Assembly: GCF_900103635.1 (NCBI RefSeq)
Contig: NZ_FMXK01000006.1
Coordinates: 124,001 to 188,000, forward strand
Source: Butyrivibrio sp. INlla18
GTDB lineage: Bacteria > Bacillota > Clostridia > Lachnospirales > Lachnospiraceae
Length of the DNA: 64,000 nt
Direction: 5' to 3'
Under the pieces are notes generated by a model. The model saw nothing but the letters and a program-made list of their open reading frames with translations, searched no databases and was not told where the DNA came from. The position numbers were made by a program, and so were the translations under genes. Position 1 is the stretch's first letter; each line of letters starts with the position of its first letter. Shown piece by piece: positions 7,973 to 19,000 of this stretch.

Positions 7973-9744
7973 AAGTTTAAGAGCAAAGCTGCGCTATGCT
8001 AGCACAGCTCCCAGCAGTGAACAGATTGACAAGATCAAAGCTGTTCTTCAAAAGAAATTTAATACAGATGATATTGAGATTGACGTCTATGAAGATCCAT
8101 CTATAGGCGGCGGTTTTGTTGTTTCCTGCAAGAACTTTGAGTATGACTGGTCAGATGCAGGAAGAGCAAGACAGCTTCGTGCTGAGCTCAATAATTTAAG
8201 TAAAAATAAAGAAAATCGTGAAACAGGCAAGATCATATCTATGCTCAGCACAAAGGTTGAGAACTTTGAGCTTTCTATTGAGGATAGAGAGGTTGGAACT
8301 GTTACTTGGGTTGGTGATGGAATTGCCAATATCGATGGTATCGAGCATGCTTTTTACGGTGAGATCATTGAATTTGAAGATGGAACCAGAGGTATGGCTC
8401 AGGATATCAGAGATGATCATATAGGTTGTATCCTTTTTGGTAATGATACAGGTATCAGACAGGGAACAAGAGCTGTCAGAACCTACAAAGAGGCAGGTAT
8501 CCCAGTAGGTGAAGCCTTCATAGGAAGAGTTGTTGATGCTCTTGGTGCTCCTATTGACGGACTTGGAGATATCAAGGAATCAGGGTATAGAGCAGTAGAG
8601 GAGCCAGCTCCTGGAATTATCGAGAGACAGTCTGTTAATGAGCCTATGGAGACCGGTATCTTGTCAATTGATACTATGTTCCCTATTGGTAGAGGACAGC
8701 GTGAGCTTATCATTGGTGACAGACAGACCGGTAAGACTTCAATTGCCCTTGATACTATCATCAATCAGAAGGGCAAGGATGTTATCTGTATCTATGTAGC
8801 TATAGGTCAGAAGGCATCTACAGTTGCCAAGATCATACAGACACTTAAAAAGACTGGAGCCATGAATTATTCAATAGTAGTTAGTTCAACTGCTTCTGAC
8901 ATGGCACCACTTCAGTATATCGCACCTTACTCAGGAACAGCTCTTGCTGAGTACTTTATGCATCAGGGCAAGGACGTACTCATTGTTTACGACGACCTTT
9001 CCAAGCATGCTGTGGCTTACAGAGCACTTTCTCTATTGCTTGAGAGATCACCTGGTAGAGAGGCTTATCCTGGAGACGTATTCTATCTTCATTCAAGACT
9101 TCTTGAAAGATCAAGTAAGCTTTCTTCAGAGCTTGGAGGCGGTTCTATAACAGCCCTTCCAATTATCGAGACTCTTGGTGGAGACGTATCAGCGTATATT
9201 CCTACTAACGTTATCTCTATTACTGATGGACAGATCTTCCTTGAAAGTGATCTGTTCTTTGCAGGTATGAGACCAGCCGTTAACGTAGGTCTTTCTGTAT
9301 CCCGTGTAGGTAGTGCGGCTCAGACCAAAGCTATGAAAAAAGCTGCCGGCAGCATAAGAGTTGATCTTGCTCAGTATAGAGAAATGGCAGTATTTACTCA
9401 GTTTAGTTCAGATCTTGATGAGACTACCAAGAATCAGCTTCGTCATGGTGATGTTCTTATGGAACTTCTTAAACAGCCTTTGGAGCATCCTCTTGCAATG
9501 CATGAGCAGGTTATTATCTTGGTGGCAGTTGGTGCAGGAAGACTTGATATGATCCCAGTCAAGAAAGTAAGAGCATATAAGGAAAAGCTTCTTACATTCT
9601 TTAATACAGAACATGCAGATATTTGTGAAGAGCTTCAAAAGAGCGGTGATCTGTCAGAACAGTTAAAGAAGAGGATCCTTGACTGTGTTGATGAGTTTAA
9701 TGATGCAGAGAACAAGCTACTTAAGGAAGAGATAGAAAAGAGTC

Positions 9745-9758
<14 letters not shown>
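7965..9758 (+). CDS. atpA: ATP synthase alpha subunit with N-terminal fused delta C-terminal domain
   Basis: 597 residues, about 90 more than a usual alpha subunit. Residues about 100-597 are a normal alpha: beta-barrel domain ([17 protein letters not shown]), P-loop GDRQTGKTS, and [16 protein letters not shown] near the nucleotide site. The extra N-terminus (about residues 10-80) reads [16 protein letters not shown], then [12 protein letters not shown], then a helix after [15 protein letters not shown]. This follows the C-terminal domain of the delta subunit (OSCP) element by element: helix, strand with SIxGG, D-x-S, GR, L. The delta N-terminal helical bundle is absent from the operon. The alpha arm helix that delta's N-domain normally binds is replaced by the linker. 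If the fusion is expressed as read, each F1 carries three delta-like domains. Confidence 0.93.
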
Positions 9759-12055
<2,297 letters not shown>

Positions 12056-12058
12056 TAT

Positions 12059-12484
12059 ATGAGTGATAAAACAAACGCTACCTTTGGACTTAAGGTTATA
12101 TCAGTTAATGGTGTTTTCTACGATGACAGGGCAGAAGAGATCATTCTTCCATGTGAGGACGGAGAACTTGCTATTTTAGCAGAACATGAGGAGATGATAC
12201 TTGCTTTGTCTGATGGGATCATTAAGATAAAAAAGCCAGGAGGAGAATGGCTTGTAGGCGTAGTGAGCCTTGGCTCTGTTCAGGTTGCCAACAACAGATG
12301 TATTGTTCTTGTTAATACTGTTGAGAGACCTGAGGATATCGACAAGAGAAGAGCTCAGGAAGCCTATGAATTTGCCATGGAACATTTGGCACAAAAGCAG
12401 TCTATCAAAGAGTTCAAGAAATCCCAGGCAGGACTTGCAAGAGCTCTTTCAAGACTTAAGGCTGCATCTAAGTATACTGACTAA
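12059..12484 (+). CDS. atpC: ATP synthase epsilon subunit
   Basis: 141 residues with the N-terminal beta-sandwich (LKVISVNGVFYDDRAEEIILP, LAILAEHEEMI) and a C-terminal two-helix part (RRAQEAYEFAMEHLAQK). Epsilon couples the gamma shaft to the c-ring and can inhibit hydrolysis. The start lies three bases after the atpD stop; GAGG falls within the end of atpD. The downstream gene starts 14 bases after its stop with no terminator, so transcription may run on. Confidence 0.93.
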   Translation: MSDKTNATFGLKVISVNGVFYDDRAEEIILPCEDGELAILAEHEEMILALSDGIIKIKKPGGEWLVGVVSLGSVQVANNRCIVLVNTVERPEDIDKRRAQEAYEFAMEHLAQKQSIKEFKKSQAGLARALSRLKAASKYTD

Positions 12485-12498
12485 GTGGGGAATGAGAT

Positions 12499-13023
12499 TT
12501 GATTTCGTTGAAAAAAAATATTTTAACTAGCATTATGATCATGGCTATGTGTTTTGTTATGGCAGGCTGTGGGGTACAGAAGTCAGAGGAACTTGATACA
12601 TATAAGACAAACATGTCTAATTTTTATGATAAGCTTGCTTATTATGACAATGCCATTAATTCAATAGACACCAGTTCAGAGGGTGCCAAGGCAGAACTTT
12701 TAGGCTATCTTGATGAGATGAATGAAGAGTACAAGAAAATGGCAGAGTATGAGATACCTGACCAGTTTTCTGGTATATCAGATATAGCAAAAGAAGCTGC
12801 AGATTACATGCAGATGGCTAATGAGTTTTATCATCAGGCATATGATGGGGACTTTGATGAGGATAGTGAGGCACTTGCTTCTCAGTATTATCAGAGAGCT
12901 AACAGCAGAGCTCATGTAATCTTACAGGTTCTTCATGGAGAAGTTCCATCAGGAGAGGGAGTAACTGTTACTACCGAAGAGTCCTATCAGTTCTCTACAG
13001 TAGCGACAAGTTCTGAAGAATGA
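12499..13023 (+). CDS. Small secreted lipoprotein of unknown function
   Basis: 174 residues. A lysine-containing hydrophobic leader ends in a lipobox VMAGC (cysteine near residue 25), so it should be lipid-anchored outside the membrane. The rest is helical and acidic with a Ser/Thr-rich end. Two TTG starts are possible (12499 and 12508); 12499 is preferred by its distance to the GGGG at 12487-12490. I recognise no family. The last codons overlap the next ATG (ATGA), which couples it to the acyltransferase gene. Confidence 0.75.
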   Translation: MISLKKNILTSIMIMAMCFVMAGCGVQKSEELDTYKTNMSNFYDKLAYYDNAINSIDTSSEGAKAELLGYLDEMNEEYKKMAEYEIPDQFSGISDIAKEAADYMQMANEFYHQAYDGDFDEDSEALASQYYQRANSRAHVILQVLHGEVPSGEGVTVTTEESYQFSTVATSSEE

Positions 13024-14072
13024 ATACATTTTTATATTTGATCAAATTTATAGCATCCATGTGTGTCATTGCAATACACACCCGCTTTAGCGGTGTGTTT
13101 GGTGACATTGTGGATGCTACTTCTAGATTTGCAGTTCCTTTCTTTTTTGCTGTTTCAGGTAGATTCTTACTTCCTCATGAGATGACACAAATTCCTGATA
13201 TCAGGCGTAAAGTAGGGAAATCTTTAGTTAAAACTTTAAAGGTGACTACCGTAGTCTATTTAGTCTATAGTATCTATTCACTGATCTATCATCTATGCAT
13301 TGGTGAGTCTTTTTTTGGATGGCTTTCTTCAAAGTATAATCTTTCAGAGGCCAGATGGTTTTTCCTTTTTAATTCAGGCAAGTTCGTATATGATGGCTCT
13401 TTTACCTTTGATCATATGTGGTACCTGTTTGCACTTATATATGTATATGGTCTGATCTATATCTTTGCACCAGTTTTAAGGAAATGGTACAAGGCACTTA
13501 TTGGAATATTGCTGTTTTTCTTATTCTTTGGACAGCTCCTTCAAAATTATTATCCAATAAGACCCTTTGGAATCAGCGTAAACACATGGTATGTCATGAG
13601 AAACTGGCTTTTTGTGGGAATGCCTTTTGTGCTCATGGGCATATTGTTTTCAGACTATGTTGCAAGTAGGAAAGAAGCACTTTCAGATACAGAGTATAAA
13701 TCTTTAACTTTAAAATGGGCACTTTTTGGAAAAGTGGATATATTTGTAGGCTTGATATCTGGCGTTATAGAGTTTATCATTTTTGGAAAAAAGGAAGTAT
13801 ATTTGGGGTCACTTCTTATTGTTATCGGAATCCTCTTTTTGTCTGAATGCGGGATTACCGGTGGAAGATACCTTTGGAAGATTGGCAAAGAGGGATCTTC
13901 TAACATCTATTTTTACCACGTACTTGTGATCAGTTTACTTGATCAGCTTTCTAATATGGGCTATATTCCGGTGATACCTATGAATGTTAAGCCTGTTTTG
14001 ATAATGGTGATCTGCATACTTTTGGTATGGCTTATTCCATCATATATATTGAATAAAAGGAAGATAAAATGA
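13020..14072 (+). CDS. Acyltransferase-3 family membrane protein
   Basis: 350 residues with about ten hydrophobic segments. The N-terminal pattern of acyltransferase-3 enzymes is present: a first helix followed by AIHTRF with the conserved histidine, then RFAVPFFFAVSGRFL. These integral enzymes O-acetylate or otherwise acylate sugars of the cell envelope. The substrate cannot be told. It overlaps the lipoprotein gene by four bases at its start and metH by four at its end. Confidence 0.82.
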   Translation: MNTFLYLIKFIASMCVIAIHTRFSGVFGDIVDATSRFAVPFFFAVSGRFLLPHEMTQIPDIRRKVGKSLVKTLKVTTVVYLVYSIYSLIYHLCIGESFFGWLSSKYNLSEARWFFLFNSGKFVYDGSFTFDHMWYLFALIYVYGLIYIFAPVLRKWYKALIGILLFFLFFGQLLQNYYPIRPFGISVNTWYVMRNWLFVGMPFVLMGILFSDYVASRKEALSDTEYKSLTLKWALFGKVDIFVGLISGVIEFIIFGKKEVYLGSLLIVIGILFLSECGITGGRYLWKIGKEGSSNIYFYHVLVISLLDQLSNMGYIPVIPMNVKPVLIMVICILLVWLIPSYILNKRKIK

Positions 14073-16513
14073 ACAAAGAAGCTTTTTTGAAATTTTGCGA
14101 AAATAAAATGATATTCCTTGATGGCGCTACAGGCACTAACCTTATGAAGGCTGGGATGCCAGCTGGAGTGTGCCCTGAAAAGTGGATCTTGGAGCACAAG
14201 GACGTAATGCTGGAGCTTCAGAAGGCTTATGTGGACGCTGGTTCAGATATTATCTATGCTCCAACCTTTACCGGAAATAGGATCAAGCTATCTGACTATG
14301 GTCTTAATGACCAGATAAAAGAGATAAATACAGAGCTTGTTAAACTGGCCAAAGAGGCTGCAGGAGACAAGGCTCTTGTTGCTGGTGACATCACTATGAC
14401 AGGCAGACAGTTAAAGCCTATAGGTGACCTTGATTTCGAAGAGCTTGTTGATGTTTATAAGGAACAGATAAAGATATTAGAAGAGGCTGGCTGCGATATT
14501 TTGGTAGTAGAGACTATGATGAGCCTTCAGGAGTGCAGAGCAGCTCTTATTGCGGCTTCTGAAGTTACAGATATGGCCGTTATGGTAACCCTTACCTTTG
14601 AAGCAGACGGTAGGACTCTTTATGGTTCTGATGCGGCTTCTAGTGCTATTACTCTAGAGGCTATGGGCGCAAGTGCAATTGGTGCTAACTGTTCAACTGG
14701 CCCAGACAAGATGGAAGAAGTAATAAGGAATATGGCTGAGGTTACTCGTATTCCTATTATTGCTAAGCCTAACGCAGGTCTTCCTTCTGTTGATGCAAAT
14801 GGTAACACTGAATATGATATGGACGCAGGAGTATTTACTACAGAGATTGAAAGGCTTATAAATGCAGGTGCTTCGATCCTTGGTGGATGCTGTGGTTCAA
14901 CACCTGAATATATTGCGTCACTTAAAAAGACCTATGGAGACCGCAAGATTGATAAAGATATTCCAAGAAAGATCTCAGGAAGAAGATATCTTTCATCTGA
15001 GAGAAGGAGTCTTTCCTTTGGAATGGATGATCTTTTCATGATAGTAGGAGAGAGAATCAATCCTACTGGTAAAAAGAAACTTCAGGCAGAGCTTCGTGAA
15101 GGAAATCTCGATATGGTATCTGATTTTGCCAGAAGCCAGGAAGAAGATGGAGCCTCAGTTCTTGATATCAATGTGGGAATGAGCGGTATCGATGAAAAGG
15201 AAATGATGCTAAAGGTAATGGAAGAAGTAATTTCTATTACAGACCTTCCTCTTTGCATTGATACTAGTAGCGCAGAAGTAATGGAGGTAGCTCTTAGACT
15301 ATATCCTGGAAGAGCTCTTATGAACTCCATATCTCTTGAAAAGGGAAAGGCTGAAAAGTTCCTTCCTCTTGCCAAGAAGTATGGTGCTATGTTTATCTTA
15401 CTTCCTCTTAACCCAGAGGGACTTCCAAAAAATACTGAGGAAAAGATATCCAATATCAATACACTGTCTCAGATGGCTTATGACATGGGCATGACTCGGG
15501 AAGATATTGTGGTAGATGGTCTTGTTGCTACAGTTGGTGCTGATCCAAATGCAGCGATCAATACTTTAGATACTATTGGATATTGCCATGACAACGGTTT
15601 TGCTACCATTTGCGGACTTTCCAATATCTCTTTTGGTCTGCCTCAGAGAATGAACGTCAACACCGCCTTCCTTACAATGGCTATTTCAAGAGGCCTTTCT
15701 ATGGCTATTGCCAATCCATCTCAGGAGCTTTTGGTAAATGCGGCCTTTGCATCAGATCTTTTACGCAACAAGGAAGGCGCAGATATCAGATACATTCAGA
15801 GAATGCAAAGATATGAAGAGGTGAAAGACGCTACAGCTGGTACTTCAAAAGAAGTTAAAGCTCCTTTAGTAAATAGTGACAATATTCTTGATATAATAAA
15901 ACAAGATGTACTAAATGGTTCTAAGAGAACTATTGTAAAAGATACAGAGAGAGCAATAAATGAAGGAATTGAGCCTAGAGTTATTCTTGATAACGTTTTG
16001 ATGCCTGCTATCAATGAAGTTGGCGATCTTTTTGATAAGGGCAAATATTTCCTTCCACAGCTTATTTCTGGAGCAGAGGCTATGAAGTTATCTATCGGTT
16101 ATTTAGAGCCTCTTTTACAAAAGGGAGCAGATAGCGGTAATAAACTTCCATCTATCGTAATTGCTACTGTCCATGGGGACATTCATGATATTGGCAAGAA
16201 TCTTGTAGCTCTTATGCTCAAGAACTATGGCTTTAATGTTATAGATCTTGGAAAAGATGTGCCAAAAGAGGAGATCATCAAGGCTGCTAAGGAGAATAAT
16301 GCAAGTATAATAGCTCTTTCAGCTCTTATGACTACTACCATGAAAGAAATGAAGAACGTGGTGGATCTTGCCAAGAAAGAAGATGTTTCCAGCAAGATCA
16401 TTATCGGAGGAGCGGTAGTAACTCAGGATTATGCAGATGAGATCGGAGCAGATGGCTATTCTTCTGATGCAGCAGATGCAGTAAGAGTAGTTAAGCAGAT
16501 CTTAAACATATAA
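14069..16513 (+). CDS. metH: Cobalamin-dependent methionine synthase lacking the activation domain
   Basis: 814 residues with three of the four MetH modules. Residues 1-300 are the homocysteine domain, starting FLDGATGTNLMKAG and with zinc cysteines in GANCSTGP and GGCCGSTP. About 310-570 is the methyltetrahydrofolate domain (IVGERINPTGKKKLQ). About 590-814 is the cobalamin cap and Rossmann domain, with the base-off motif DIHDIGKN and LIxLGxDVP-like NVIDLGKDVP. The roughly 330-residue AdoMet-binding reactivation domain is missing, so reactivation must use a separate protein, which is not in the window. Lone three-module forms are common in Firmicutes. It overlaps the previous gene by four bases and is followed by ilvB after 22 bases. 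Confidence 0.92.
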   Translation: MNKEAFLKFCENKMIFLDGATGTNLMKAGMPAGVCPEKWILEHKDVMLELQKAYVDAGSDIIYAPTFTGNRIKLSDYGLNDQIKEINTELVKLAKEAAGDKALVAGDITMTGRQLKPIGDLDFEELVDVYKEQIKILEEAGCDILVVETMMSLQECRAALIAASEVTDMAVMVTLTFEADGRTLYGSDAASSAITLEAMGASAIGANCSTGPDKMEEVIRNMAEVTRIPIIAKPNAGLPSVDANGNTEYDMDAGVFTTEIERLINAGASILGGCCGSTPEYIASLKKTYGDRKIDKDIPRKISGRRYLSSERRSLSFGMDDLFMIVGERINPTGKKKLQAELREGNLDMVSDFARSQEEDGASVLDINVGMSGIDEKEMMLKVMEEVISITDLPLCIDTSSAEVMEVALRLYPGRALMNSISLEKGKAEKFLPLAKKYGAMFILLPLNPEGLPKNTEEKISNINTLSQMAYDMGMTREDIVVDGLVATVGADPNAAINTLDTIGYCHDNGFATICGLSNISFGLPQRMNVNTAFLTMAISRGLSMAIANPSQELLVNAAFASDLLRNKEGADIRYIQRMQRYEEVKDATAGTSKEVKAPLVNSDNILDIIKQDVLNGSKRTIVKDTERAINEGIEPRVILDNVLMPAINEVGDLFDKGKYFLPQLISGAEAMKLSIGYLEPLLQKGADSGNKLPSIVIATVHGDIHDIGKNLVALMLKNYGFNVIDLGKDVPKEEIIKAAKENNASIIALSALMTTTMKEMKNVVDLAKKEDVSSKIIIGGAVVTQDYADEIGADGYSSDAADAVRVVKQILNI

Positions 16514-16535
16514 TGATTTGAAGGAGGAAGTACCT

Positions 16536-18161
16536 ATGATCGGAGCTGAGGCAATAGTAAAATGCCTTGAAAAAGAAAAAACAGATGTTATTTTTGGATA
16601 TTCAGGTGTAGCTATTGATCCATTTTGGAACAAGATGCTGGATTCTGATATTAAAAGAGTCCTTATTCGAACAGAGCAAAATGCAGCCCACTGCGCCAGT
16701 GGATACGCTAGGATCAGCGGCAAGGTAGGAGTGTGTGCTGTTACATCAGGCCCTGGTGCCACAAATCTTATCACAGGTATTGCAACTGCCTATGCAGATA
16801 GTATTCCTCTCGTAGCTATTACTGGACAGGTAAATAGTGACATGATAGGAAGTGATGTTTTTCAGGAGGCTGATATCACAGGTGCTGTGGAGTCTTTTGT
16901 AAAATATAGCTATCTTGTTCGTGATGTAAATGATATTCCAAGAATATTTAAGGAGGCCTTCTTTATTGCCAGCACTGGTAGAAAGGGACCTGTACTTATT
17001 GATATTCCTTATGATATTCAGCTATCTGAACTTACTACAAAGTTTAGCTATCCCGAGTCAATCTCTATGAGAACCTATAAGCCAACTGTTAATGGAAATA
17101 TGGCTCAGATCAAAAAAGTCATAAAAGAAGTTGAAAAGGCAAAACGCCCTATTATCTGTGCTGGTGGCGGTGTTCACTTAAGCGGCGCAGTAGAAGAACT
17201 TAGAAAATTTGCAGAACTAAATAATGTTCCTGTTGTATCAACTATGATGGGAATAGGTGTTATGCCAACTGACCATCCTTTGTATTTTGGAATGGTAGGA
17301 AACAATGGACAGTCCTATGCAAACAGGGCTATGAATGAATCAGATCTTCTGCTTATGGTAGGAGCAAGAGTTGCTGATAGAGCAGTTAACAGACCAGATC
17401 TTATTACAGAGAATAAGGTCATGGTCCATATTGATGTTGATCCTGCTGAGATTGGCAAAAATGTTGGTCCGACAATTCCTCTTGTAGGTGATATCAAGCA
17501 TATTTTCCATGACTTCTTGGAAATGGATGATCATGCTGATGATCATAGAGAATGGGTTAAGCTTCTTGAAAAATATAAGAAAGAGAACGCTTCTCAAAAG
17601 ATTGAAAGTAAAGATGGATATCTTGATCCTAAGGACTTTATTTGTAAGCTTTCAGAATGCATGAAGGATGATGCAATTTATGTAGCTGATGTAGGTCAGA
17701 ATCAGATGTGGTCTTGTGAGTGCAGTAAGGTTCGTGATGGACGATTCCTTACATCAGGAGGAATGGGAACTATGGGTTATTCTATTCCTGCTGCTATGGG
17801 TGCCAAGATTGCTGCTCCAAACAAACAGGTGGTAGCTGTGATCGGCGATGGCGCATTTCAGATGTCTATGATGGAGCTTGCTACCATGAGACAGTATGGA
17901 ATACCTGTAAAGATCGTGGTCATGAAAAATGGCTATCTTGGAATGGTAAGAGAGCATCAGCATTTTGCTTACAACGATAATTATTCAATGGTTGAGCTTT
18001 CTGGAGATCCGGATCTTTCTATGATTGCAGCAGCATATGGCATGGATTATATGAAGATCAATGGCGATAGCAACGTGATAAAGGATATAAAAGCTTTCCT
18101 GAAGGATGATAATTCTTCGCTTATGGAAGTGGTTGTAGACCCGATGGCACTTACAAAATAA
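16536..18161 (+). CDS. ilvB: Acetolactate synthase large subunit
   Basis: 541 residues from the ATG at 16536, eight bases after AAGGAGG; an in-frame TTG at 16518 would place that site inside the gene. It is a ThDP enzyme with the standard three-domain order. The cofactor-activating glutamate is in RTEQNAAHCASGYAR, substrate-channel residues are in FQEADITG, and the ThDP/Mg motif runs from GDGAFQMSMMELA to MKNGYLGM. It condenses pyruvate into acetolactate, the first shared step to valine and leucine. Differences from textbook IlvB are GYSGVAIDPFW in place of GYPGGAVLPIY and a serine in the position before D of the DGYAR-type motif. The adjacent ACT-domain gene supports the biosynthetic role. 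Confidence 0.87.
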   Translation: MIGAEAIVKCLEKEKTDVIFGYSGVAIDPFWNKMLDSDIKRVLIRTEQNAAHCASGYARISGKVGVCAVTSGPGATNLITGIATAYADSIPLVAITGQVNSDMIGSDVFQEADITGAVESFVKYSYLVRDVNDIPRIFKEAFFIASTGRKGPVLIDIPYDIQLSELTTKFSYPESISMRTYKPTVNGNMAQIKKVIKEVEKAKRPIICAGGGVHLSGAVEELRKFAELNNVPVVSTMMGIGVMPTDHPLYFGMVGNNGQSYANRAMNESDLLLMVGARVADRAVNRPDLITENKVMVHIDVDPAEIGKNVGPTIPLVGDIKHIFHDFLEMDDHADDHREWVKLLEKYKKENASQKIESKDGYLDPKDFICKLSECMKDDAIYVADVGQNQMWSCECSKVRDGRFLTSGGMGTMGYSIPAAMGAKIAAPNKQVVAVIGDGAFQMSMMELATMRQYGIPVKIVVMKNGYLGMVREHQHFAYNDNYSMVELSGDPDLSMIAAAYGMDYMKINGDSNVIKDIKAFLKDDNSSLMEVVVDPMALTK

Positions 18162-18202
18162 TCGTAACACATGTTATCTACCTATGAAAGGGCGATGATT
18201 AT

Positions 18203-18685
18203 ATGAAAAGAATATATTCTGTTTTGGTTGAAAATAGAGCTGGTGTACTTTCTAAGGTATCAGGACTCTTTTCCCGTAGAAATTTCAATATAGATTCACT
18301 GGTTGTAGGAGAGACCAATGACAAGAGCGTATCCTGCATGACTATTGTATCAACCGGTGATGAGAGAACTATTGAGCAGATTGAAAAGCAGTTAAATAAA
18401 AAAATAGATGTTATTAAGGTAAAGACCTTTAAGGAAAGTATGAGTATAAACAGAGAGCTCATGCTAATAAAGGTTAAGTACAACAAAGATAACAGAAGAG
18501 ATATCATGGAAAACTGCGAGATCATGAATGCCCAGATAGTTGATATGTCAAAGAACATGATGATCATACAGATATGTGATACTTCCGAAAGAATTGAGCT
18601 CTTTATCGAGATGTTAAAGAGTGTCAGCATTGTGGAGATTGCTCGTACTGGAACTGTAGCACTTACTAAGTGTAAGGAGATGTAG
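18203..18685 (+). CDS. ilvN: Acetolactate synthase small (regulatory) subunit, copy 1
   Basis: 160 residues with an N-terminal ACT domain (LVENRAGVLSKVSGLFSRRNFNIDSL) and the C-terminal IlvN domain (ELMLIKVKYN, IELFIEMLKSVSIVEIARTGTVAL). The small subunit binds branched-chain amino acids and controls the large subunit. It starts 41 bases after ilvB behind AAGGGCG and ends before a terminator. A second, distinct small-subunit gene follows at 19001; this one is more lysine- and methionine-rich. Confidence 0.93.
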   Translation: MKRIYSVLVENRAGVLSKVSGLFSRRNFNIDSLVVGETNDKSVSCMTIVSTGDERTIEQIEKQLNKKIDVIKVKTFKESMSINRELMLIKVKYNKDNRRDIMENCEIMNAQIVDMSKNMMIIQICDTSERIELFIEMLKSVSIVEIARTGTVALTKCKEM

Positions 18686-18733
18686 AAAAATATAATAACA
18701 ACAGTCGTTATTATAATTCCAGATTAAGCAATT

Positions 18734-18764
18734 AAGATCAGTGTTTTGTGCACTGATCTTTTAT
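18734..18764 (+). terminator. Terminator after ilvB-ilvN
   Basis: Ten-base perfect stem AAGATCAGTG/CACTGATCTT with a seven-base loop, followed by TTTAT. It closes the long atp-metH-ilvBN unit 48 bases after the ilvN stop. Confidence 0.8.
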
Positions 18765-18825
18765 TTGAACAATGCACTTTATTGCAGTAAAATATTGCAA
18801 GTTTAAAGCTTGAAAGAATTTCTTG

Positions 18826-18853
18826 TTGACATAGCACATCAAAAGAGTATAAT
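18826..18853 (+). promoter_or_regulatory. Promoter of the second small-subunit gene and ilvC
   Basis: Consensus TTGACA (18826-18831) and TATAAT (18848-18853) with a 16-base spacer, just after the upstream terminator. Transcription should begin near 18860, giving a leader of about 140 bases. Confidence 0.85.
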
Positions 18854-18893
18854 TTGATTAAATTAGTTGGATTTAGCGGACTAATAATCGTAA

Positions 18894-18986
18894 ATATGGT
18901 TCAAAAACCACGTGACAGGGCATACAAAATATTCACAATTTAAAGTGTGAAAGTATAGGCGCCAACACTGCAATTGAACCACATAT
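18894..18986 (+). promoter_or_regulatory. Folded 5' leader before the ilv small subunit-ilvC genes, class unknown
   Basis: The 315-base gap 18686-19000 holds a terminator, a promoter and this leader. A closing stem pairs GGTTCAA (18898-18904) with TTGAACC (18974-18980), extended by ATAT/ATAT around a two-base bulge. Inside, GTG/CAC, GGC/GCC and ATAC/GTAT pairs stack towards a hairpin TTCACA/TGTGAA with an eight-base loop. The Shine-Dalgarno AGGAG (18991-18995) begins four bases after the closing stem, so folding could control translation. I see no T-box motif, no run of Leu/Ile/Val codons and no match to a riboswitch consensus that I know. An upstream small hairpin ATTAGT/ACTAAT (about 18862-18885) is also possible. 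Confidence 0.5.
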
Positions 18987-19000
18987 TTTGAGGAGAAAAA

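Noticed and set aside
18896-18943. 15-codon leader peptide in the ilv leader (ATG to TAA)
   Set aside because: No ribosome site, no run of Leu/Ile/Val codons, and it lies within paired RNA; not a convincing attenuator peptide.
18686-19000. T-box leader before the ilv small subunit-ilvC genes
   Set aside because: The hallmark T-box antiterminator sequence is absent and the only terminator precedes the promoter.
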